A DNA stretch of 46,081 nucleotides from Ruminococcus sp. (GTDB taxonomy: Bacteria > Bacillota > Clostridia > Oscillospirales > Ruminococcaceae). Below, one piece after another: positions 32,439 to 39,867 of this stretch (position 1 is the stretch's first letter; every line of letters begins with the position of its first letter). The notes under the pieces are model-generated. The model had not been told where the DNA came from, searched no databases, and saw only the letters and a program-made list of their open reading frames with translations. A program made the position numbers and the translations under genes. The stretch covers positions 1-46,081 of the forward strand of contig JAFUTU010000011.1 in the NCBI GenBank assembly GCA_017484095.1, read 5' to 3'.

Positions 32439-32481
32439 AAGCGTCACTCCCTATGTTCATTATGACTTATCTTATGCAAAA
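32431..32481 (-). promoter_or_regulatory. mRNA hairpin sequestering the murA start codon
   Basis: An 11-nt perfect inverted repeat (CTTATGCAAAA on plus at 32471-32481, its complement at 32431-32441) flanks a 29-nt loop. In the mRNA the 3' arm contains the murA AUG and the loop carries its Shine-Dalgarno GGAG. Folding would block initiation; melting by a ligand, protein, temperature or translating ribosome would allow it. Confidence 0.6.
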
Positions 32482-32498
32482 CAGCCCGGTGTTGTGAT

Positions 32499-33428
32499 TT
32501 ATTCGTTTACATTGACCACTGTGTTGTTAGACACAGGCATAAACGCAGGCACGCAGGGCACATAGGTGCTCTTTGTGATCTTTTTCTTCATATCAACGGT
32601 AGAAATGACCATTGATGTTATGCAGTCATCGAACTGCTCGTCAGTCATATCCGATACATTGACCATTACCCTTACTGTGATATCCTTGCTTGAAAAGCCC
32701 GGTATAACATCGCCTATGACCTTGCCTTCGGAATCCTTCGTGAGAGAGGTCGCGTAGCATACAGCATCCTCATAATCATCATCAACTCTGAACACCTTGT
32801 ACTGCGGTATCTTCATCTGAAGAGGAGACGGATTTCTCAGCGTGAAGGAGAGGTCTACCACACGGTATTTGTCAGGATCCTCCGAAGAAAATGCGTTCTC
32901 ATTATAGACAGTATAGTTTGCGGATGCATATGTTCTAAAGCCTGTCATGCCCTTGCTCTCAAAAACATCGTGCTCATATCTCACTTTGGTTAGGTCGGGG
33001 TTTGATGAGAAAAACGGCGGGAAGAACAGCACAAGCACAAGTATAGCCACGACAAATATAACTACCCACTTAACTATTGTGCCCTTTCTGACATACGAGC
33101 CGCCTATCTTTGTGCCTTTATTAAGACCTGTAGCAGCCTTGGCTGGCATCTTGGCAGCGTACTTCATAATGTCCTTTTCTTCCTCACGGCGTCTCATCTC
33201 GAGTTCCTCCGCTGTGTGAAGATTTATGTCATCGTAGGACTTTGTAGCTCTGTCAAAGCGGTCCTGCCTGATAGTCTTGTCGCCGGTAAAGATCTGCTCG
33301 ACCTTCTGATTGATATCATTTGAGCCTCTGAATTTCGGATCGTTCAGAGCTATGATCTTTTCGGTATCAGGCACGCCGATGCTGTCCATCGAACCTCTTT
33401 TGTTGTATTTTCTGTACTGATTATCCAT
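32499..33428 (-). CDS. Bitopic membrane protein of unknown function within the dcw cluster
   Basis: A 309-residue protein I do not recognise. Visible features are a charged cytoplasmic N-terminal part (about 1-118) with a Met/Arg/Glu-rich helix (about 74-92, AEELEMRRREEEKDIMKYA), one transmembrane helix (about 119-138, VKWVVIFVVAILVLVLFFPPF) and an external domain (about 140-309) rich in beta strands, with VVDLSFTLRNPSPLQMKIPQY and VRVMVNVSDMTDEQFDDC, resembling immunoglobulin-like or late-embryogenesis beta sandwiches. It lies 24 nt downstream of murG and 60 nt upstream of murA, deep in the wall-synthesis operon, so a role in septal wall synthesis or as a divisome scaffold is likely by context. 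It could be lineage-restricted. Confidence 0.8.
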   Translation of the reverse strand: MDNQYRKYNKRGSMDSIGVPDTEKIIALNDPKFRGSNDINQKVEQIFTGDKTIRQDRFDRATKSYDDINLHTAEELEMRRREEEKDIMKYAAKMPAKAATGLNKGTKIGGSYVRKGTIVKWVVIFVVAILVLVLFFPPFFSSNPDLTKVRYEHDVFESKGMTGFRTYASANYTVYNENAFSSEDPDKYRVVDLSFTLRNPSPLQMKIPQYKVFRVDDDYEDAVCYATSLTKDSEGKVIGDVIPGFSSKDITVRVMVNVSDMTDEQFDDCITSMVISTVDMKKKITKSTYVPCVPAFMPVSNNTVVNVNE

Positions 33429-33452
33429 TTATTTATCATTCCTTACAGGATT

Positions 33453-34583
33453 TTATTTTTCTATAAGTCCTTTCAGCACCGAGAATATCCTGTCCTCGGT
33501 ATCTGCCACATGGAGCTTTCTTGCGTTTTGAGCGCTCTGCTCAAGCTTGTCTCTGTCCTCTATATAGCTTCTGACAGTTTTGATGAAAAGCTCGTCCGTC
33601 AGGTCTTTCTCTTCTATAACTGTAGCAGCGCCTGCATTCTGGAGCACCATTCCGTTATAGTACTGGTGATTCTCGGCGACGTGCGGCGAAGGTATCAGCA
33701 CTGCTGCCCTGCCGACCGCTTCAAGCTCTGCCAGCGATGCGGCGCCGCACCTTGAGATCACAAGGTCTGCAGCCGCCATTGCCACAGGCATATTGATATA
33801 GTCTTTTATTATCAGGCGTGAATTGCCTTTTATCCTCACGCCGCTTTGTTCAAGCTTCAGAACAAAGTCTTTATATCCTTTATAAGTTCCGTAGGAATGT
33901 ACGTGGTTAACGGTCGAGCCGTTATCCTGATACCATCTGAGAAGCGCCGCTACTTTTTCGTTCAGCATTTGTGCTCCCAGGCTGCCTCCTGTTGAAAGAA
34001 CACATATCTCATCGGGATCAAAACCGAGCTGCTTTTTTGCGTCCGTCTTTGACATCGTGTTAAAGGCATTTCTCACAGGCAAGCCGGTCACCGTCATGCT
34101 CGCATTATCGGGGAAGTACTTTTCCGCCTCCTTGACCGTGAGCATTACCTCGTTGACCTCTTTTGCAAGGAGCTTGTTTGTCACCCCCGGGAAAGCGTTC
34201 TGCTCATGTACTGCAGTTTTTATGCCAAGCTTTGCGGCAGCCCTCACAACAGGCCCCGAAACATATCCTCCCGTGCCTATCACAAGGTCAGGCTTAAAGT
34301 CTTTCACTATTGCCTTTGCCCTGCTCGACGATCTCGCAAGACAGACAGCCGCGTGAAGATTTCTCTTTATGTTCTCTGCGCTCAGATGTCTCTGAAAGCC
34401 CTCTATCTGAATGGGGTAGAACCTATACCCTGCCTTCGGCACGAGCTGCGCCTCCAGCTTTTCGGGATTGCCTGCAAAGGCGGCTTCACAGTCGGGATAG
34501 TGCTTTTTGATTATCTCGGCTATTGCAAGTGCTGGATTGACATGACCTGCCGTTCCGCCCCCTGCGAGAAGAACTCTAAGCAT
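33453..34583 (-). CDS. murG: MurG, lipid II-forming GlcNAc transferase
   Basis: A 376-residue GT-B enzyme that adds GlcNAc from UDP-GlcNAc to lipid I at the inner face of the membrane. The N-domain loop LLAGGGTAGHVNPALA (about 5-20), VIGTGGYVSGP, HEQNAFPGVTN, and the C-domain STGGSLGAQMLNE and ISRCGAASLAELEAVGRAAVLIPSP all match the family. It follows ftsW in the operon, as in many Firmicutes. Confidence 0.97.
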   Translation of the reverse strand: MLRVLLAGGGTAGHVNPALAIAEIIKKHYPDCEAAFAGNPEKLEAQLVPKAGYRFYPIQIEGFQRHLSAENIKRNLHAAVCLARSSSRAKAIVKDFKPDLVIGTGGYVSGPVVRAAAKLGIKTAVHEQNAFPGVTNKLLAKEVNEVMLTVKEAEKYFPDNASMTVTGLPVRNAFNTMSKTDAKKQLGFDPDEICVLSTGGSLGAQMLNEKVAALLRWYQDNGSTVNHVHSYGTYKGYKDFVLKLEQSGVRIKGNSRLIIKDYINMPVAMAAADLVISRCGAASLAELEAVGRAAVLIPSPHVAENHQYYNGMVLQNAGAATVIEEKDLTDELFIKTVRSYIEDRDKLEQSAQNARKLHVADTEDRIFSVLKGLIEK

Positions 34584-34603
34584 AGCTCAAATCACCTTTC
34601 TGT

Positions 34604-35881
34604 CTAATTTTGATCCTCATCATTATCGTCAGACTCGGCTGCCTTTTTCTCAGGCACACTTTTGAGTCTTGACGCCTGCCTTGAAATATTGAGCAAGATA
34701 CCCATTTCGGCAAGCTGTATCAGAAGAGCCGTTCCGCCGTAGCTGAAAAACGGCAGCGATATACCCGTATTCGGGAATGCGTTGCAGGCGACCATTATAT
34801 TGAAAAACGCCTGAGATCCTATCTGTATGGTTATGCCTGCGGCAAGTATCATACCTGCCTTATCGCGGCAGCGTGACGCTATATAAAAGCCTCTTATCAC
34901 AAACAGCACGAAGAGCAGCACTACCACCATCGCACCTATAAAGCCGAGCTCCTCGCAAACGATAGAGAAAACAAAGTCATTCTGCGATTCGGGCAGATAC
35001 ATATATTTCTGTCTCGATTCACCGAACCCCAGCCCGAACCATCCGCCCGAGCCTATAGCCAGCAGCGATTCATAGGTCTGATATGTTGAACCTCCGGGGT
35101 CTGCGGTAGGGTTTCTCCAGCTCTCGATCCTCTCGCTGATGTAAGAGAAGCCCGAGCCCGAGCTTATCTTGTATATAAGATACATCGATCCGCCAACAGC
35201 GCAGAGAATAATAAATCTCCAGAAGGTCTTTCTCGGCATACCGCTGACGAACATCATGCTAAGGCCTATTATGCCCACAAGCATAACTGCCGACATATGT
35301 CTCTGCATAGCCAGCACGCCGAACACCAGCCCCATTGCCAGCGCGAACGGTACTATGCACGCCTTCCAGTCAGTATTGAATTTCTCGTGATTATGCTGAA
35401 CAAGATAAGCAAACACTATTATGAATGCCACCTTCAGAAGCTCTGACGGCTGAAAGTTCATACCTCCGATAACTATCCAGCGCCTTGCGTCAGCTATCTC
35501 GACGCCTGCTATCGCTGTATAGACATTGAGCGCCATCATAGCTATGAACGCTATTATCGCAACTCTCGCACTTATGAAGAAGTGATAATCCAGGAACGAT
35601 ATCCCAAGCATAGCCACAAGGCCGAGCCCTGCGGAGATCATCTGCTTTCTGATGTAGTAGTAGCCGTCGTCATAATCGCTAATTCCCCAGGCATAGCTTG
35701 CCGAGAACATCATTATCAGCCCGAAAATGAGCAGGACCATAACTATGACGAAAAACGGCTTATCTATCTCGCTGAGGATAAATCTGAAATTCCACTTTCT
35801 CTTTTTGCGCGGCGGACGTACCCTGTCAGCAGAGCTGCTGTATACTATCTGTCTTTGTCCCAGCGTTTCGTTTGATTGCAA
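34604..35881 (-). CDS. ftsW: FtsW-like SEDS peptidoglycan glycosyltransferase
   Basis: A 425-residue polytopic protein (about ten helices) with SEDS signatures: ARRWIVIGGMNFQPSELLKVAFI, PESQNDFVFSIVCEELGF (whose Asp is the putative catalytic acid) and GISLPFFSYGGTALL. It polymerises lipid II glycan at the septum, paired with the transpeptidase at 39868-42201. It starts at TTG (35881) with an excellent GGAGG seven nt upstream. The C-terminal tail is acidic. SpoVE or RodA-type naming is possible, but its position in dcw favours FtsW. Confidence 0.93.
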   Translation of the reverse strand: MQSNETLGQRQIVYSSSADRVRPPRKKRKWNFRFILSEIDKPFFVIVMVLLIFGLIMMFSASYAWGISDYDDGYYYIRKQMISAGLGLVAMLGISFLDYHFFISARVAIIAFIAMMALNVYTAIAGVEIADARRWIVIGGMNFQPSELLKVAFIIVFAYLVQHNHEKFNTDWKACIVPFALAMGLVFGVLAMQRHMSAVMLVGIIGLSMMFVSGMPRKTFWRFIILCAVGGSMYLIYKISSGSGFSYISERIESWRNPTADPGGSTYQTYESLLAIGSGGWFGLGFGESRQKYMYLPESQNDFVFSIVCEELGFIGAMVVVLLFVLFVIRGFYIASRCRDKAGMILAAGITIQIGSQAFFNIMVACNAFPNTGISLPFFSYGGTALLIQLAEMGILLNISRQASRLKSVPEKKAAESDDNDEDQN

Positions 35882-35900
35882 ACCAAATCCTCCAATTGTA

Positions 35901-36935
35901 TCATAAAAACTTTCCCGAATATACGATAAACATTATCACCGCAGCTGCAAACAGAGCCTGAGCTGCTGCTCCGAGCCCGATGATCTTATATTTTCCAAAG
36001 CCGATCTTTTCCAGATGCTCATGAAGAGTATATCCCTTGAAAAGAAGCTTTTTTCTCGCCCTGAAGACCACGTACTGCAAAAGTGCGCAGAACGCATCTA
36101 TAAGCACCGCACCTGCGCCTATCAGGAGAAGCAGCTCAGTCCGTGCCAGAACACAGCCCAGTATTACAGCCGTGCCCAGCGTCAAGGCTCCGCTCTCTCC
36201 GAAAAAAATCTTTGAGGGGCACAGTCCCCAGAAAAGGTAACCTCCTGCAGCGCCCATACCCACGCAGGCAACAAGCTGCGCCTCTGGGTGAATGTCTGTG
36301 ACAGTGAGCCCTGCCGTTATGCTCATTAGCATTATCATCAGAAGTGTCGGGCAAAGGCCGTCAACTCCAAGCTCAGTTTTTCCTGCGGGACAGTCACACA
36401 CAGTGACCGCGCTCAGAAACACAGTTCCTGCAAGCGCCGTTACCGGCATATACAGGATTCCGAGTTCAAGATATCCCCAATGAAACGGCAGCAGCACCGC
36501 GCTTTCTCTCAGCCCGAAAAGCCGAAACAGCACCAGCGCGCCAAGAATGACCGCAAACCTGAGTATGTGCTTATAAGAAGGCTTCAGACCTACGTTTGCG
36601 CCCTTATCTCTGAGGATATCCTCATACGCGCCCAGCGCACACATTATACCGCAGGCTGTAAAAACCGTAATTATCAGTCTTATATCCGCCCTGCCAGAAA
36701 TATCGTTTCGGGACGCGAACCATGCCGTACCCGTGAGAGTGCCCACCAGCATACAAACAAGAATCAAAGCCCCTCCGAGCCTCGGCTCAGAGCCGTCCTG
36801 TGCGAACCTGTCACCGATGTACGGATCATACCTTCCCGTTTTCAGCTTTCTGAGATACGGTATCAGAACTCTTCCCGAAATAAACCCCATGACAAGCTCT
36901 GAGCCTATCACCAGAGAAAGAACAGTTACCGTCAT
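35901..36935 (-). CDS. mraY: MraY-like phospho-MurNAc-pentapeptide transferase with altered active-site residues
   Basis: A 344-residue, about ten-helix protein of the MraY/WecA superfamily in the exact mraY position (murF-mraY-ftsW). The family should transfer phospho-MurNAc-pentapeptide to undecaprenyl phosphate to make lipid I. The key motifs are changed: the DD of canonical GF(I/L)DDY is ED here (GAYED, Glu105-Asp106); the NxxNLTDGLDGL stretch is remodelled to CDCPAGKTELGVDGL (176-194), keeping one Asp; FMGDTGSL becomes FFGESGAL (Glu247); HHHFE becomes HEHLE (305-309). It is either a functional but strongly diverged MraY or a degenerate paralogue. No second mraY is in the window. ATG overlaps the murF stop by four nt. 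Confidence 0.82.
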   Translation of the reverse strand: MTVTVLSLVIGSELVMGFISGRVLIPYLRKLKTGRYDPYIGDRFAQDGSEPRLGGALILVCMLVGTLTGTAWFASRNDISGRADIRLIITVFTACGIMCALGAYEDILRDKGANVGLKPSYKHILRFAVILGALVLFRLFGLRESAVLLPFHWGYLELGILYMPVTALAGTVFLSAVTVCDCPAGKTELGVDGLCPTLLMIMLMSITAGLTVTDIHPEAQLVACVGMGAAGGYLFWGLCPSKIFFGESGALTLGTAVILGCVLARTELLLLIGAGAVLIDAFCALLQYVVFRARKKLLFKGYTLHEHLEKIGFGKYKIIGLGAAAQALFAAAVIMFIVYSGKFL

Positions 36936-38299
36936 TTGTTCTCGGTAAGTGCTTTTAACACCTCTTCAAGCTTCATGGCGCGGCTGCCCTTCAAAAGAAC
37001 ACAGTCTCCGTCTTGAAGCTCCTGCCTGAGCTTTTGTGCAAGCTCTTCTCTGTTCTCAAAATGAGCGCAGCAGCTTTCATCAAAGCCTTTTTTAACCGCC
37101 CCGTCAATGTAGCTGCGTGACAGCTCGCCGAACGTGTAAAGCTTATCTGCCTTTGATGACGGCACCAGCTCTCCGACATTTTTGTGAAAAGTCTTTGCGT
37201 TTTTGCCAAGCTCCAGCATATCTGCCAGAACGCAGAACCTTCTGCCTGATATATCGGCATTTTCAAGCAGCGAAAGCGCCGCCTTCATAGAATCGGGGGC
37301 CGCATTGTAGCAGTCGACCATATATGTTATACCGTCTTTTATAACGGTATTCTGTCTTAGTCCTTCGGACCTGAATTTTTCAAGCCCTGCAATTATAGTC
37401 TGCGGCTGCATTCCGAGAACTATCCCGACGCAGAACGCTGCCATAGCATTTTTTACATTATGCTCACCTGCGCAGCCAAGCACAGCATGATACTTCTCAT
37501 CACCGTGACAGATATCGAACTCGGAGCCCGTGCTGCTGAGCTTTATATCCGCAGCGTAAACATCGCAGTCTTTTTTTGATATCGAATAGTAATATATCTT
37601 TCTGTCAAGCTTATCCTTCAATGAATACAAAAGCTTGTCATCTCTCGAAAGTATCAGGGGCGCATCATAGGCAGCGCCGTCAAGTATCTCGAGCTTTGCT
37701 TTAAGTATATTTTCCTGAGAGCCCAGATTTTCAATATGAGAAACACCGATATTCGTGATAACTGCAACATCGGGCCTCGCACACATAGACATTCTCGATA
37801 TCTCGCCCGAATGGTTCATACCCATTTCTATCACAGCGGCGTCGTGCTCACTGTCAAGCCCCAGAAGGGTCTTGGGCATACCTATCTCGTTATTGAGGTT
37901 ACCCTGCGTTTTCAGCGTTCTGAAACCTTCGGACACAGCGCAGGCTATCATATCTTTAGTTGTGGTCTTTCCGACACTTCCCGTAACGCCTATGATCTTC
38001 ACGCCGAACCTAGATCTGTAATAGCCTGCCGCATCAAGCAGCGCCTGCCTTGTAGAATCAACGATGATACAGCGTGCACCGTCAACAGGTCTTTCGGTGA
38101 TGACAGCCTCCGCCCCGAGCTCCATAGCCTTAGCGGCATAATCGTGACCGTCAAAATTCTCGCCCTTCAGCGCCACGAATACCGAGCCTGCCGTTATCGT
38201 TCTTGTATCGGTAGATATATCGGTTATCATCACATCGGCAGGATAGCCGTAGCTTCCGCGCACTGCGGATATCAGCTCCTGCAGTTTTACACTTTCCAT
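36932..38299 (-). CDS. murF: MurF, UDP-MurNAc-tripeptide D-Ala-D-Ala ligase
   Basis: A 455-residue ATP-dependent ligase that adds D-Ala-D-Ala to UDP-MurNAc-tripeptide. The P-loop is GVTGSVGKTTTKD (about 104-116); KTQGNLNNEIGMPKTLL, ITNIGVSHIENLGS and VDCYNAAPDSM (family DCYNANP, here Ala for the second Asn) follow, with the C-terminal domain GRRFCVLADMLELG. It lies between murE and mraY, as usual. Confidence 0.96.
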   Translation of the reverse strand: MESVKLQELISAVRGSYGYPADVMITDISTDTRTITAGSVFVALKGENFDGHDYAAKAMELGAEAVITERPVDGARCIIVDSTRQALLDAAGYYRSRFGVKIIGVTGSVGKTTTKDMIACAVSEGFRTLKTQGNLNNEIGMPKTLLGLDSEHDAAVIEMGMNHSGEISRMSMCARPDVAVITNIGVSHIENLGSQENILKAKLEILDGAAYDAPLILSRDDKLLYSLKDKLDRKIYYYSISKKDCDVYAADIKLSSTGSEFDICHGDEKYHAVLGCAGEHNVKNAMAAFCVGIVLGMQPQTIIAGLEKFRSEGLRQNTVIKDGITYMVDCYNAAPDSMKAALSLLENADISGRRFCVLADMLELGKNAKTFHKNVGELVPSSKADKLYTFGELSRSYIDGAVKKGFDESCCAHFENREELAQKLRQELQDGDCVLLKGSRAMKLEEVLKALTENK

Positions 38300-38358
38300 A
38301 TCGCACTAACGCCGAAAAGCGTTTCTCCTTTCCTGTTACTTGAGATATTTCAGAGCTT

Positions 38359-39822
38359 TTATCTTCCTTCTCTGTCAAGCTCTGCGAGCGCATCTGCAAC
38401 TACCTCACGCTCATCAAAATGTATCTTCACTCCGCCTGCAAGTATCTGATAATCCTCATGGCCCTTGCCTGCGAGCACTATTATGTCGTCCTTTTCTGCA
38501 TTTCTTACTGCCCAGTGGATAGCCTCTCTCCTGTCAACTATCGTAACATAGGGAGTTGTTTTCCCCTCCAGGCCTTTTAATACGTCATTCACTATCTCCT
38601 GCGGGTCCTCATTTCTCGGGTTATCCGATGTAACTATCAGAAAATCTGCATTATCCGCTGCCGCAGCCGCCATAAGAGGTCTCTTTGCCGCATCTCTGTT
38701 TCCGCCGCAGCCGAACAGGCACTTCACCTTGCCCGAAGAGCTCTCTCTTATTGCTGAAAGAACATTTGCAAGGGCATCGGGAGTATGAGCATAGTCACAG
38801 ATAACGGTAAAATCTCTGCCTGTGGGAACTATCTCTGCTCTGCCCCTGACGCCGCCGATATTTGAGAGCGACCTTATCACTGCATCAACGCTGTAGCCAA
38901 GCACCTCACAGCAGGCAATCACTGCCAGTGAATTCGACACATTGAAAAGCCCCGGCATATTGAAGCTTACATTGTGCTTCTGCTCTCCGTCCGAGAACAC
39001 ATATTTCACACCGCTTGCCGAGAGCAGTATATCCTCGCCCATAAAGTCAGCATTGCTGCAGCAGGAATATGTCTTTGCAGGGCAGCTTATCTCATCAAGA
39101 TATCTTCTGCCGTACTCGTCGCCAATATTTATTATAGCATTATCTGACATCGAAAACAGTATTTTCTTAGCCTGATAGTAATTTTCCATAGTTCCGTGAA
39201 CATCAAGGTGGTCCTGAGTGAGGTTCGTGAACACGCCCACCTTAAAGCGGCACTCAACGAGCCTTTTCTGCTCAAGCCCCTGAGATGATGCTTCCATTAC
39301 CACATAGTCGCAGTTCTCATCAGCCATTTTTCTGAGCAGCTCATAGAGGTCATAAGGCTCGGGCGTTGTTCTCGCTGTCGGGTAGATGGAATCTCCTATC
39401 TCGTTCTGACAGGTACCTATCAGCCCCACCTTGCAGCCAAGATCTGAAAGCACCTTTTTGAGCACTGTGGTTATGGTGGTCTTTCCGTTTGTACCGGTAA
39501 CGCCTATCAGTGAGAGCTCCCTCTCGGGGTGGCCGAACCATGCCTCACAAAGGCGCACATAAGCCTCTCTCGTATCATCGACTATTATCTGGTTATCAAG
39601 CCCCAGGTCTCTCTCGCACACGATCACCGAGCAGCCTTTTTTTATCATATCCTCGGCAGCATCGTGACCGTCAAAGGTATTTCCCTTGATGCACACGAAC
39701 ATTGCGCCTGCGGTAACAGCTTTTCTCGTATCGCTCGTAAGGTCAGTTATCTCTGTATTTTCCAGATTTGTCTCGGCAATGTCATTTATCAGTTCATACA
39801 GTTTCATATTCTTTCGGCGCAC
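38359..39822 (-). CDS. murE: MurE, UDP-MurNAc-dipeptide:meso-diaminopimelate ligase
   Basis: A 487-residue Mur ligase. The P-loop is GVTGTNGKTT (about 107-116); TARTTPEPYDLY, NLTQDHLDVHGTMENY and CDYAHTPDAL are family motifs. The amino-acid-selecting motif SDNPRNEDP has the DNPR form, which marks meso-diaminopimelate as the added third residue rather than Lys. It starts at GTG (39822), eleven nt after AGGAGG; the ATG five codons later lacks a nearby ribosome site. It follows the transpeptidase gene. Confidence 0.95.
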   Translation of the reverse strand: MRRKNMKLYELINDIAETNLENTEITDLTSDTRKAVTAGAMFVCIKGNTFDGHDAAEDMIKKGCSVIVCERDLGLDNQIIVDDTREAYVRLCEAWFGHPERELSLIGVTGTNGKTTITTVLKKVLSDLGCKVGLIGTCQNEIGDSIYPTARTTPEPYDLYELLRKMADENCDYVVMEASSQGLEQKRLVECRFKVGVFTNLTQDHLDVHGTMENYYQAKKILFSMSDNAIINIGDEYGRRYLDEISCPAKTYSCCSNADFMGEDILLSASGVKYVFSDGEQKHNVSFNMPGLFNVSNSLAVIACCEVLGYSVDAVIRSLSNIGGVRGRAEIVPTGRDFTVICDYAHTPDALANVLSAIRESSSGKVKCLFGCGGNRDAAKRPLMAAAAADNADFLIVTSDNPRNEDPQEIVNDVLKGLEGKTTPYVTIVDRREAIHWAVRNAEKDDIIVLAGKGHEDYQILAGGVKIHFDEREVVADALAELDREGR

Positions 39823-39867
39823 ACAAGGCGCTTCCTCCTTTTGTCTGGTTCTAACTCTGCGCGAGCC

